A stretch of DNA of 64,000 nt, taken from NCBI GenBank assembly GCA_004000035.1, contig RJAE01000006.1, positions 181,989-245,988 of the forward strand. Direction: 5' to 3'. This document shows, one piece after another, positions 48,904 through 57,851 of this stretch. Each line of letters opens with the position of its first letter. Within the stretch, counting starts at the first letter, position 1. Origin of the DNA: Arthrobacter sulfonylureivorans (GTDB lineage: Bacteria > Actinomycetota > Actinomycetes > Actinomycetales > Micrococcaceae). Under the pieces are notes generated by a model. It did no database searches. It was not told the DNA's origin and worked only from the letters and a program-made list of their open reading frames with translations. Made by a program: the position numbers and the translations under genes.

Positions 48904-50364
48904 ATGAAGACCTTGAGCCCGGACGTCGAACAGAACCTGGTTGGCGGCAAATTCGTGACCGCCAAGAATGGCGCCACAATTGACGTGCTTAACCCCGCAA
49001 CCGACGACGCCGTTGTTGGCCGGGTACCGGCCATGACGGCCGATGACCTGGACGGCGTCTTTACCGCCGCCGAGCATGGCGCCCGCCTGTGGAAGAGGAC
49101 CGGGGTCCTGGAACGCGGAAAGATCATGTTCCGCGCCGCCGCGCTCATCCGCGAGGAGGCCGCCGAGCTGTCCGACCTGATTGTCGCCGAGATGGGCAAG
49201 ACCCGTGCGGAGGCCACCGGCGAGGTGGGCAAGTCCGCCGAGTTTTTCGAATACTATGCCGGGCTGGCGCGCCTGCCGTTCGGCGAGATGCTGCCCGACG
49301 CGCGTCCCGGAACATTCGCCACGCAGACCCGCGAGCCGCTGGGCGTTGTCCTGCTGATCACGCCGTGGAACGACCCACTGCTGACACCGGCCCGGAAGAT
49401 GGCTCCCGCCCTGCTCTCCGGCGACGCGGTGGTCATCAAGCCAGCCACCGAGACGCCGCTGATCACCCTGCGCCTGGCCCGGATCTTGCACCGGGCAGGC
49501 CTTCCAGCCGGCGTGCTGGGCACAGTGACGGGCCGCGGGTCGGAATTGGGGGATGCCCTCGCTTCCGATGCGCGGATCCGGGCGGTGTCCTTTACCGGCT
49601 CCACGGCGGTGGGCCTGGATTTGCAGCGCAAGCTGGCCGGAACCGGGGTCCGCGTGCAGACGGAAATGGGCGGCAAGAATGCTTCGGTGGTGCTCGACGA
49701 CGCCGATCTGGACCTGGCCGTGGCGACCATCATGGCCGGCTCTTTCGGCCAGGCCGGGCAGCGCTGCACCGCCACCAGCCGGCTGATCGTCCAGCGCGGG
49801 GTGGCAGATGAGGTGCGCAGGCGTGTCTCCGAGAAGGTGGCCGCCCTGCGGGTCGGCGCGGGCGGTACGGACGGCATCGACCTCGGCCCGGTTGTCAGCA
49901 AGCGGGCCCAGGCAGATATCCGGTCCCGCGTTCAGGCTGCGCTCTCCGAGGGTGCCACGGTCCTGGCCCGGGCGGAGCTAGGCGCCGAGCAGCAAGCGGC
50001 GGGGGCGTATGTAGAGCCGACCCTGCTCTCGATCGACCGGAACAATTCGATCTGGCGCGAAGAGGTCTTCGGCCCGATCCTGGGCATGGTGGTGGTCGAG
50101 GACCTCGATGAGGCCATCGCCGCGGTGAACGATTCCACCTACGGGCTGTCGGCGGCTGTCTTCACGCGCAGCCTCGAGGCGGCCTACCGCTTCCTGGACG
50201 GAGCCGACACCGGCCACGTGTCCGTCAATCAACCCACTAGCGGCTGGGACATCCACCATCCGTTCGGCGGGTTCAAGGACTCGGGCTCGCCGTTCAAAGA
50301 ACAGGGCCTGGAAGCGCTGCGCTTCTACACGCGGGTCAAGACCGCGGCAATAAGGACCATTTGA
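48904..50364 (+). CDS. Aldehyde dehydrogenase family protein
   Basis: 486 residues from ATG 48904, GGAGA upstream; longer in-frame starts lack family similarity. Catalytic Glu in EMGGKNASVVLDDAD, Cys in AGQRCTATSRLIV, NAD site in LLITPWNDPLLTPARKMAPAL. It most resembles semialdehyde/benzaldehyde-type ALDHs. It starts a two-gene unit with the 2-hydroxyglutarate oxidase, 1 base apart. It differs from the island's other ALDH, so two aldehydes are probably processed. Confidence 0.92.
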   Translation: MKTLSPDVEQNLVGGKFVTAKNGATIDVLNPATDDAVVGRVPAMTADDLDGVFTAAEHGARLWKRTGVLERGKIMFRAAALIREEAAELSDLIVAEMGKTRAEATGEVGKSAEFFEYYAGLARLPFGEMLPDARPGTFATQTREPLGVVLLITPWNDPLLTPARKMAPALLSGDAVVIKPATETPLITLRLARILHRAGLPAGVLGTVTGRGSELGDALASDARIRAVSFTGSTAVGLDLQRKLAGTGVRVQTEMGGKNASVVLDDADLDLAVATIMAGSFGQAGQRCTATSRLIVQRGVADEVRRRVSEKVAALRVGAGGTDGIDLGPVVSKRAQADIRSRVQAALSEGATVLARAELGAEQQAAGAYVEPTLLSIDRNNSIWREEVFGPILGMVVVEDLDEAIAAVNDSTYGLSAAVFTRSLEAAYRFLDGADTGHVSVNQPTSGWDIHHPFGGFKDSGSPFKEQGLEALRFYTRVKTAAIRTI

Positions 50365-50365
50365 G

Positions 50366-51568
50366 ATGGCTGAACGCATTGGCATCATCGGCGGCGGCAT
50401 CGTCGGCATAGCACTGGCGCTGGCGCTGTCCCAGCGCGAGCTGGGCGAAGTCACGGTCTATGAGAAAGAGGCCCGCGTTGCCGTACACCAGACGGGGCAC
50501 AACTCCGGCGTGGTCCACGCGGGCCTGTACTATCCCGAGGGGTCCCTGAAGGCCCGGCTGTGCACAGCCGGGCGCCTCTCCATGAAGGCGTTCTGCGAGG
50601 AGAAGGGACTGCCCTACCGGGAGGTGGGCAAGCTCGTCGTCGCGGTGGACGACTCGGAGCTCGGCGCCCTGGCCGACATCGAGAAGCGCTCCCTCGGGAA
50701 CGGTGTCCCCGATCTGGTCCGGATCGAGGACCAAGGGAAGCTGCGCGAGATTGAACCCCACGTCGCCGGCGTCGCGGCGCTGCACTCGCCACGCACCGCC
50801 GTCGTCGATTATGCCGCCATCACCGAGGCGATGGCGCAGGACGTGCGCTCCGCTGGCGGACGGATCCTGCTGGGGCAGGAAGTCACCGCCATGCGTCTGG
50901 AAGGCGGCAAGGTCCGGGTGATCACCCCGGTCTCGGACGAGGTTTACGACCGCGTCATTGCCTGCGCCGGGCTGCAATCGGACATTGTAGCCAAGATGGT
51001 TGGGGCGGATCCCTCGCCCAAAATCCTGCCGTTCCGGGGAGAATACTGGGCCCTCAGCTCCGAGCGGAACGACCTTGTCAACGGCATGATCTACCCGGTT
51101 CCAGACCCGGCGTTTCCGTTCCTCGGTGTGCATTTCACCCGCGGCGTGTACGACGACATTCACGTGGGGCCCAACGCGGTGCCGGCGTTGGCCCGCGAAG
51201 GCTATGGCTGGGGCAAGATCTCCGTCAAGGACACGCTCGAGTCGCTGCGGTGGCCGGGCGCGGGTCCGATGGCGAAGCAGTACTGGAAGATGGGCGTCGA
51301 CGTGATTGCGGAATCTCTGCTCAAGCCGATTTACTACAGCAGGGCCAAGCGCTTTGTGCCGGAGCTCAAGATGTCCGACCTGACGGTGAAGACCGCTGCC
51401 GGCGTGCGGGCCCAGGCATGGGGCCGGGACGGGGCCTTGGTGGACGACTTCGCGGTGGACCAGATGGGTCCGGTGACCCTGCTGCGGAATGCGCCGTCGC
51501 CGGCGGCCACATCTTCCATGTCCATCGCGGAATACCTGATCAAGAACTATCTGGACGTGAAGGTCTAA
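50366..51568 (+). CDS. lhgO: L-2-hydroxyglutarate oxidase
   Basis: 400 residues. FAD-binding GIIGGGIVGIALALALSQRE at the N-terminus, then the diagnostic GHNSGVVHAGLYYPEGSLKARLC, and PFRGEYWALS plus FLGVHFTRGVYDDIHVGPNA typical of LhgO. It oxidises L-2-hydroxyglutarate to 2-oxoglutarate, passing electrons to the respiratory chain or oxygen. In this setting it could equally act on another 2-hydroxy diacid from the pathway. Confidence 0.92.
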   Translation: MAERIGIIGGGIVGIALALALSQRELGEVTVYEKEARVAVHQTGHNSGVVHAGLYYPEGSLKARLCTAGRLSMKAFCEEKGLPYREVGKLVVAVDDSELGALADIEKRSLGNGVPDLVRIEDQGKLREIEPHVAGVAALHSPRTAVVDYAAITEAMAQDVRSAGGRILLGQEVTAMRLEGGKVRVITPVSDEVYDRVIACAGLQSDIVAKMVGADPSPKILPFRGEYWALSSERNDLVNGMIYPVPDPAFPFLGVHFTRGVYDDIHVGPNAVPALAREGYGWGKISVKDTLESLRWPGAGPMAKQYWKMGVDVIAESLLKPIYYSRAKRFVPELKMSDLTVKTAAGVRAQAWGRDGALVDDFAVDQMGPVTLLRNAPSPAATSSMSIAEYLIKNYLDVKV

Positions 51569-51616
51569 AGGTCGGCGCTTGATATTGCACTTCTCGTAGC
51601 CTCACTTCCGTCGCCA

Positions 51617-51655
51617 AAATGCCGGGTACCTTCGTGGTGCCCGGCATTTCTTTTC
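51617..51655 (+). terminator. Terminator after lhgO
   Basis: A 14-bp stem with one G-T pair (AAATGCCGGGTACC, 51617-51630, with 51636-51649), followed by CTTTTCC. It ends the ALDH-lhgO unit. Confidence 0.88.
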
Positions 51656-52015
51656 CTGCCGGCGACGGTACACACGCAGCGTAAAACAGAGATTCCGTTA
51701 GTGCGTTCTCTGCAGCATTACCGTGCATGTGAGGTAGGTCTCATCAGCTGATTCCGCCCCTAGTATCGCAATAACCGTTCCAACGAGTTCTCCCGTTGAA
51801 TCTTCAGGACCGGCAAGTCAACCCGACTTCGAGGATGAAGAAGGGGATTGCTATAGCGTCGCCGGGAACGTCCCGGCGGCTTTCGGTTTCGCTGCGGCGG
51901 CGCCCGTGTATGACGCCGATGTCAGCACACCGCAGCGAAGCTCCCAACGTCCTTCCGCACGGCAGTCACTGCTTCATCCATGCGAAGAACAAGCAACAGA
52001 AGTGAAAGGTGCATC
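51656..52015 (+). promoter_or_regulatory. Promoter region of the lipoprotein gene
   Basis: 360 bases without a supported gene. It contains the second copy of the shared 16-bp motif (51711-51726) within an AT-richer context. The substrate-binding lipoprotein thus appears to have its own promoter, consistent with the terminator upstream. Confidence 0.55.
51711..51726. promoter_or_regulatory. Shared 16-bp motif, copy 2
   Basis: TGCAGCATTACCGTGC, 15 of 16 identical to 37793-37808. Both lie in promoter regions of the island's transport-related units. Confidence 0.45.
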
Positions 52016-53005
52016 ATGCGCATGCAAAACACTTGGTCCAGGTCGGCACTCAGCATTGGGGCGCTCGTCGCCGTCATAGGCCTGGTCGGCTGCGGATCCA
52101 CGGCGGCAGCGCCGGAAGCCGGTTCCGACAAGGGAACAGAGGCGGCCGCCGAGGCGCCCAAACTCGGCTTCGTCAATATCAACACCGACCAGTTCGGCAC
52201 CTGCCTGCAGAAGGGCATTGAGGAGACGGCCAAGGCCGAAGGCGTCGAGGTGATGGTGGCCAACTCCACGCTGGACCCCGCCAAGGAACTGTCCAACGTC
52301 GAGGACATGATCACCCGCGGCGCGGACGCCATCATCCTGCAGACGGTGAATGTTGATGCCCTCGCCGGCGGCATCACCAAGGCCCAGGAAGCCAATGTGC
52401 CGCTGTACCTGACGGCCGTGCTCCCGAACAACGAAGAAGACATGGCCAAGATCTTCGGTGCCACCGTCGTCGACTTGGCCCACATCGGCGAACTGGCTGC
52501 GGGCTGGATTGCCGAGGACTCCGGCGGCAAGGACGTCAATGTTGCCGCTATTGCCGGCTACCCGGGCGGTGCCACGGACATCATGATGGGTGGACTTGAA
52601 AAAGCCCTGCCGGCCAATGCCAAATTCGTCGGCGCCCAGCCCGGTCTGTACAACCGCGGCAAGGCACAGGAAACCGCGGAGAACATCCTGCAGGCAAACG
52701 CCGACCTCGACTACCTGTTCGTGCAGAACGAAGACATGGCCTTCGGCGCCCTGAACGCCTTGAAGGACGCGGGCAAGACGGACGTCACCATTGTTACCAG
52801 CGGCGGCACCGAAGAGGGACTGAAGGCAATCGAGGCGGGCGATTTCGGCGCCACCATCGCCGACCCGGCGTACAACCTCGGCGAGTTCTCGGTAACCGGG
52901 ACGCTGGCCCTGCTGGAGGATCCTTCCGCTGAGAAGATGACGCAGAGCCCCAGCACGCTGATCACCAAGGACAATCTCGACGAGGCGCCTGCATACTGCG
53001 GATAG
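52016..53005 (+). CDS. CUT2-type substrate-binding lipoprotein
   Basis: 329 residues from ATG 52016 (AAAGG upstream). Lipoprotein signal: SRSALSIGALVAVIGLVGCG with lipid-bearing Cys26. It is followed by an Ala/Glu-rich spacer and a periplasmic-binding-protein type 1 fold (KLGFVNINTDQFGTCLQKGIEE, ITRGADAIILQTVNVDALAG, DYLFVQNEDMAFGALNALKDAG, TIVTSGGTEEGLKAIEAGDFGATIADP). It captures the substrate outside the cell. It probably serves the ABC permease and ATPase at 38.6-41.1 kb, which lack an adjacent binding protein. Confidence 0.92.
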   Translation: MRMQNTWSRSALSIGALVAVIGLVGCGSTAAAPEAGSDKGTEAAAEAPKLGFVNINTDQFGTCLQKGIEETAKAEGVEVMVANSTLDPAKELSNVEDMITRGADAIILQTVNVDALAGGITKAQEANVPLYLTAVLPNNEEDMAKIFGATVVDLAHIGELAAGWIAEDSGGKDVNVAAIAGYPGGATDIMMGGLEKALPANAKFVGAQPGLYNRGKAQETAENILQANADLDYLFVQNEDMAFGALNALKDAGKTDVTIVTSGGTEEGLKAIEAGDFGATIADPAYNLGEFSVTGTLALLEDPSAEKMTQSPSTLITKDNLDEAPAYCG

Positions 53006-53015
53006 GCCGGATCGG

Positions 53016-53044
53016 GCGGGCGCCTGCTCCAGGCAGGCGCCCGC
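53016..53044 (+). terminator. Terminator after the lipoprotein gene
   Basis: A perfect 10-bp stem GCGGGCGCCT (53016-53025) with 53035-53044, directly after the stop codon. Confidence 0.75.
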
Positions 53045-53058
53045 AAAACTGAATAGCG

Positions 53059-53095
53059 GAAGCGGCATCCGGGACTTTTTACCGGGTGCCGCTTC
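53059..53095. terminator. Second hairpin downstream of the lipoprotein gene
   Basis: A 14-position stem with a G-T pair (53059-53072 with 53082-53095, GAAGCGGCA...TGCCGCTTC) and an AT-rich loop containing TTTTT. The rest of 53100-53300 holds nothing recognisable. Confidence 0.55.
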
Positions 53096-53308
53096 TGCGC
53101 GTGCGCTGGGTTGCCTTGGGCTGCTGGAGGATCGCGGCGGGCGGGTGCTTCGCTATCAAGGGCCATGTACGACGGCGGGGCTCGGCAGCGGGGGACGGCG
53201 GAGCCTGGCGTTGTGGGAGGGTGGGGCCTTCGCAGTTGGCACAACTTCTCCATAGCGGAAGCCGCTTGAGGTGGGGCCGGGGCGTTGAACGCTGCCGGGG
53301 GAACGAAA

Positions 53309-53356
53309 GCGGCCCGCCCCGTAGCCTCTTCGCGAGGTGCCTACGGGACGGGCCGC
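53309..53356 (-). terminator. Terminator of the flavin monooxygenase gene
   Basis: A 16-position stem with one mismatch (53309-53324 with 53341-53356, GCGGCCCG...CGGGCCGC). On the minus strand it is followed by TTTCGTTCC, just beyond the stop at 53367. Confidence 0.85.
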
Positions 53357-53366
53357 CAGAAACGGG

Positions 53367-54497
53367 TCAGATGGGCGCGACCATCGATTCGATGACCCGC
53401 TGGGTCTCGGCCGAGTGGTCGAACTCGATGCTCTGGTCCAGCTCCCACTCGCCGATGCGGCGGGAGACATCCACGATCATCTTGCAGCGTTCGTAGCGGC
53501 GCTCGGTGTAGTGCGCGAACGCCTCGTCGAGGTCCCGGTACTTCGTTACTGCTTCGGCCAGCACCACGCCGTCCTCGATGGCCTGGGCGGCGCCCTGGCC
53601 GAGGTGCGGAGTCACGGAGTGCACTGCGTCGCCGATGAGGACGATGCGGCCCTTGTGCCAGGGAGCCGGGGAGATCAGGGACTCCTCGGGGCGAAGCACG
53701 ATCTCGGAGTCGTCCTTGATGTACTCGTCCCGGATGCGTGCGGTGAGGCCGCCGAACTCCGCGAGGTGTTCACGGAAGACCTGCGGCAGCTCTTCCGGCG
53801 TCGGGCGGATATTGCGGTCCGGCCAAGCGGCGTTGTAGAAGACGTAGGCCAGGTCCGGGCCGATCGGCACGTAGCCGGCCATGCCCTTGGTGCCCTCCTG
53901 CAGGACGATGCAGTCGATCTCGGGCAGCCGGGGCAGGTTCATGCGGAAAGCGGACTGGCCGATGTACTGCGGACGCAGTTCCTCGGCCAGCACGTAGGTG
54001 CGGACCTTGGAGCGCACGCCGTCGGCACCAACGACGAAGTCGTAGGTCTCGGTGGTGTCGTCGTTGAGGGTGACGGTGACGTTTTCGCCGTTGTCCACGA
54101 TGTCGGTGAAAGTCGCCCCGTAGCGCAGGACCGCACCAACTTCGAGGGCTTTGTTCGTCAGGATGGTGTGCAGCGCCGGGCGGGTCACTCCGTTAAGCGG
54201 AGCATAGCCTTCGATCCGGGCGCCGGGGATGTCATGCATCAGGTTGCCGTCAACGTCCAGCTTGCGGGCCCACTGCTTGGCCTCATAGCCGATCTCGAGG
54301 CACGGTTCAAGGCAGCCGATGGCGTCGAGGGCGCGCAGCGCGTTGGTGGGCTGGATGATGCCGACGCCGAAGATGGAGGAGTCCATGTCGGGACGGAGTT
54401 CCAGAATGGTGACTTCGTAATCCGCGTTCCGCAGGGCAATCGCGGTAGACAGCCCACCGATGCCGCCACCGACGACGAGTACATTTCCTCGACTCAT
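53367..54497 (-). CDS. FAD-dependent monooxygenase (class A aromatic hydroxylase-like)
   Basis: 376 residues. The FAD-binding GGGIGGLSTAIALRNADYEV at the N-terminus, the DG motif in FVVGADGVRSKVR and the GD motif in LIGDAVHSVTPHLGQGAAQAIEDG define class A flavoprotein hydroxylases, which use NAD(P)H and O2 to hydroxylate aromatic rings. It is the only island gene on the minus strand besides the cupin. It could prepare the substrate for ring cleavage by the VOC protein. Confidence 0.88.
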   Translation of the reverse strand: MSRGNVLVVGGGIGGLSTAIALRNADYEVTILELRPDMDSSIFGVGIIQPTNALRALDAIGCLEPCLEIGYEAKQWARKLDVDGNLMHDIPGARIEGYAPLNGVTRPALHTILTNKALEVGAVLRYGATFTDIVDNGENVTVTLNDDTTETYDFVVGADGVRSKVRTYVLAEELRPQYIGQSAFRMNLPRLPEIDCIVLQEGTKGMAGYVPIGPDLAYVFYNAAWPDRNIRPTPEELPQVFREHLAEFGGLTARIRDEYIKDDSEIVLRPEESLISPAPWHKGRIVLIGDAVHSVTPHLGQGAAQAIEDGVVLAEAVTKYRDLDEAFAHYTERRYERCKMIVDVSRRIGEWELDQSIEFDHSAETQRVIESMVAPI

Positions 54498-54909
54498 TTT
54501 TTCTTAACCATCCACATCATTGTTGGACCAACCCCGGCGCGGAAACCACTCGGGGTCGCTATAAACCTGAAAGCTGACTCGATAAAAGTATCGTCAAATT
54601 CGACAGTGATGCAGATGACACTAGACAACTTATGGTTGCAAATAGCGACTGGCAAAATCACGCCAAATCCGCTCTCGCAGCAGGAGGGGATTTGGCCTTT
54701 CAGACACTGCTCCGAGCAGGTGGCGTGGCCGCTCCGGCCGTGCAGTCCTCAGACATGGAAGCGTCGTCCGGCGCCGGGCAGGGAAACGTTGCAGCGGCGC
54801 CTCGTATTTTGCTCCGGCACGGACCGGTGACTGCGGCGTTTGCGGCTGATACGTTGGCTGTGGGCGGCACTGCTGCCCGTATAGCCCATGCGAGGGAAGA
54901 AGGACGAAG
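54498..54909. promoter_or_regulatory. Divergent control region between the monooxygenase and fhs
   Basis: 412 bases. AT-rich around 54560-54655, where the monooxygenase promoter probably lies. A 9-bp perfect inverted repeat (GCCAAATCC 54662-54670 and GGATTTGGC 54688-54696) is a candidate operator or hairpin. A 99-codon frame (54632-54931) overlaps the fhs start, but has no ribosome site and is not supported. Confidence 0.5.
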
Positions 54910-56598
54910 ATGTCTGAACCGGCTCCGCTGACCGATCTGGAGATTGCCCGCCGCGCTACCTTGCGGCCCATTACCGAGATTGCCGAGGCGGTGGGAATCC
55001 CGACCGAGGCTCTGGAACTTTACGGCAGCTACAAGGCGAAGATCGACCCGGCCAAGCTCGGCGCGGGCTTCGAGGAACCCCGCGGCCAGGTGGTCCTGGT
55101 GACGGCGATGTCGCCGACGCCGGCAGGCGAAGGCAAGTCGACGCTGACGGTGGGATTGGCGGATGCGCTGGCAAAGGCCGGCCACAAGACCATGGTGGCC
55201 ATCCGGGAACCGTCGCTGGGTCCCATCTTGGGCATGAAGGGCGGGGCGACCGGCGGCGGCTATTCGCAGGTGCTCCCGATGGATGACATCAACCTGCACT
55301 TCACCGGGGACTTCCACGCCATTACTTCGGCCAACAACGCGCTGATGGCACTCGTGGACAACCACATCTACCAAGGAAACGCCCTGGGCATCGACCCGCG
55401 GCGGCTGACGTTCAGGCGGGTCCTGGACATGAACGACCGGGCCTTGCGCCAGGTTGTGATCGGGCTCGGCGGTCCAACCCAGGGTGTGCCGCGCGAAGCG
55501 GGCTTCGACATCACGGTGGCCTCAGAGGTGATGGCGGTATTCTGCCTCGCGTCCGGCCCGGCCGACTTGAAGGCCCGGCTGTCGCGGATCACGGTCGGCT
55601 ACACGTATGACCGCCAGCCGGTGACCGTGGCCGACCTCGGCGTCCAGGGCGCCCTGGCCATGCTGCTCAAAGACGCCATCAAACCGAACCTGGTGCAGAC
55701 CATCGCCGGCACGCCGGCCTTCGTGCACGGCGGCCCGTTCGCCAACATCGCCCACGGCTGCAATTCGCTGCTCGCCACCCAGACTGCCCGGCGGCTCGCC
55801 GACGTCGTGGTCACGGAGGCCGGCTTCGGCTCGGATCTGGGCGCGGAAAAGTTTATGGACATCAAGGCCCGGGTCGGGGGATTCGCGCCGTCGGCCATCG
55901 TGGTGCTGGCCACCATCCGCTCCCTGAAGATGCACGGAGGAATCCCCAAGGACCAACTCAAGGAGCCGAACCTGGAAGCCGTCCAGGCCGGCATCGCCAA
56001 CCTCGAACGCCACGTGGACAACGCGGCCAAGTTCGGTCTCACGCCGGTGGTGGCCATCAACAAGTTCACCTCCGACAGCCCAGAAGAACTGGACTGGGTG
56101 CTGGATTGGTGCCGGCAGAAGGGCGTTGAAGCCGCGGTGGCCGATGTCTGGGCCCAAGGCGGAGGGGGAACCGGCGGCGACGCGCTGGCTGCGAAAGTGG
56201 CACAGGTGCTGCAGCAGCAACAGTCCTTCTCACCGCTGTACGACCTGGACCTGACCGTGGAGAAAAAGATCGAGACCATCGCCCAGCAGATCTACGGGGC
56301 GGATCATGTGGAGTTCACCGGTCCGGCCCGCAAGCGGCTGGCCGAGATAGAGGCGAACGGCTGGGGCAAACTGCCGGTATGCATGGCCAAGACGCAGTAT
56401 TCCTTCACCGACGACCCCTCGGTCCTGGGCGCTCCCAGCGGCTTCACCATCACGGTGCGCGACCTGATCCCCAAGACCGGCGCGGGCTTCATCGTGGCGC
56501 TGACGGGCGACGTCATGACCATGCCGGGACTGCCGAAGGAACCGGCGGCGGGCCGGATGGACGTGGACGACGACGGCGTCATCACCGGACTCTTCTAG
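54910..56598 (+). CDS. fhs: Formate--tetrahydrofolate ligase
   Basis: 562 residues, ATG with AAGAAGGA upstream. N-terminal [20 protein letters not shown]-loop [19 protein letters not shown] near residue 75, [14 protein letters not shown], and the C-terminal [16 protein letters not shown] are diagnostic. It makes 10-formyl-THF from formate, THF and ATP. A formate- or one-carbon-releasing pathway nearby could feed it, but the gene stands alone and may simply be core metabolism. Confidence 0.96.
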   Translation: MSEPAPLTDLEIARRATLRPITEIAEAVGIPTEALELYGSYKAKIDPAKLGAGFEEPRGQVVLVTAMSPTPAGEGKSTLTVGLADALAKAGHKTMVAIREPSLGPILGMKGGATGGGYSQVLPMDDINLHFTGDFHAITSANNALMALVDNHIYQGNALGIDPRRLTFRRVLDMNDRALRQVVIGLGGPTQGVPREAGFDITVASEVMAVFCLASGPADLKARLSRITVGYTYDRQPVTVADLGVQGALAMLLKDAIKPNLVQTIAGTPAFVHGGPFANIAHGCNSLLATQTARRLADVVVTEAGFGSDLGAEKFMDIKARVGGFAPSAIVVLATIRSLKMHGGIPKDQLKEPNLEAVQAGIANLERHVDNAAKFGLTPVVAINKFTSDSPEELDWVLDWCRQKGVEAAVADVWAQGGGGTGGDALAAKVAQVLQQQQSFSPLYDLDLTVEKKIETIAQQIYGADHVEFTGPARKRLAEIEANGWGKLPVCMAKTQYSFTDDPSVLGAPSGFTITVRDLIPKTGAGFIVALTGDVMTMPGLPKEPAAGRMDVDDDGVITGLF

Positions 56599-56662
56599 CG
56601 CCACCAGGGGTGGTTCCTCGGGCGGCCCGGCCGGAAGGCGTCCTCCGTTCAGAACACTGCGT

Positions 56663-57763
56663 TCAGAACACGCGATTCAGCACCGGAGTCCGCAGCGCCA
56701 GCAAGGTCAGGGCGAAGGAGCCGACGGTGGCTATGGAGAACTTCAGCGATATCAGCGCCAGCGTGGGCTCCTGGTCGGGGAAGACGTGGAACGTCAACCA
56801 GGTCAGGAACAGGTAGTGGCAGAGGAACACCCCGAAGGAGGCGTTGGAGAGCTGGATCAGCGTCCGTCCCAGCCAGCTGGCCGGCTGCCACCCGGCCAGC
56901 AGGTGGTACGTGGCGGTGAAGATGCATAGGGCTGCCGTGGTCACGCCCAGCCCCACATAGCTCGACGGCGTGATGATGTTCAGCAGCGGGGTGGAATCCT
57001 TGTTGATCCAGTGCCAGATGTTGAAAACGGAGAGTACGACGGCGGCGCCTCCTGCCGCGATAGCGGCACCGCGGGGGACGCGCAGCTGCGTGATGACCCA
57101 GCCCGCCATGAAGTAACCCAGATAGGGGAACCACTGGGTCAGGATGTTCCACGGATACTCCCAGCCCCATTCGAACTGGATGCTGGCCGCCTGCAGGCTG
57201 AACAGCGCCAGGGTCAGCACCAGCACGGCGCAGGTCGCGGCCGCGGCGCGTTGCAGCGGAACCCGGTTCAGGTAGCCGGCCAGCGGCGGCGCCACTAGGT
57301 ACAGGCCCAGGATCAGCCACAGGAAGTAGAGGTGCGGATACACCTGGGTGTCGAAGACTGACACCAGCACCTCGCGCGGCTGCAGTTCGCGGCCCAAGAT
57401 CAGGTAATTGCCAATGAAGATGTAGACCAGATGCCACACCACCAGGGCGGGCAGCAGCCGCAGCGCACGCTTCCGGTAAAAGGCCTTGGCGCCCTCGGTA
57501 TGCGCCCGCGGAGCCAGCACCAAGGCACCGGAGATGGTGACGAAAACCGGCACAACCCAGATGAAGGCGATGTCGATGATCGCTGCCGGCAGCCAATCGG
57601 GCTGCGAGCGTGCGTCGTCGTCGCCGGCCAACTCGCCGAAGGAGTGGATGGCCACCACTCCCACAATGCTGACGATGCGCAAGATGTCCAGCGCATAGTT
57701 CCGGCGCGGGCGAGGGGCCGCTCCGTCAAGCTGCCCGGAAGGGGACGGAGAGGGTACGGCCAT
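56663..57763 (-). CDS. Acyltransferase-3 family membrane protein (OafA-like)
   Basis: 366 residues with about ten hydrophobic segments. The N-terminal RNYALDILRIVSIVGVVAIHS carries the conserved His of membrane acyltransferases. FVTISGALVLAPR and the late FGVFLCHYLFLTWLTFH also fit the family. It probably acetylates a surface sugar or lipid. It is convergent with fhs, 64 bases apart. Confidence 0.88.
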   Translation of the reverse strand: MAVPSPSPSGQLDGAAPRPRRNYALDILRIVSIVGVVAIHSFGELAGDDDARSQPDWLPAAIIDIAFIWVVPVFVTISGALVLAPRAHTEGAKAFYRKRALRLLPALVVWHLVYIFIGNYLILGRELQPREVLVSVFDTQVYPHLYFLWLILGLYLVAPPLAGYLNRVPLQRAAAATCAVLVLTLALFSLQAASIQFEWGWEYPWNILTQWFPYLGYFMAGWVITQLRVPRGAAIAAGGAAVVLSVFNIWHWINKDSTPLLNIITPSSYVGLGVTTAALCIFTATYHLLAGWQPASWLGRTLIQLSNASFGVFLCHYLFLTWLTFHVFPDQEPTLALISLKFSIATVGSFALTLLALRTPVLNRVF

Positions 57764-57809
57764 GGACCCAATCTACCCGGGCGTCGTTGCCACCCCGGTT
57801 AAAGATTAA

Positions 57810-57834
57810 GGGCCGGTCCGTGGCGGACCGGCCC
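57810..57834 (-). terminator. Terminator of ino1
   Basis: A perfect 11-bp stem GGGCCGGTCCG (57810-57820) with 57824-57834. On the minus strand TTAATCTTT follows, 17 bases after the ino1 stop. Confidence 0.85.
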
Positions 57835-57851
57835 CTTACCTGGTGTGTGTC

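Noticed and set aside
54632-54931. 99-codon frame upstream of fhs
   Set aside because: Overlaps the fhs start, no ribosome site, runs through an inverted repeat; no family resemblance.
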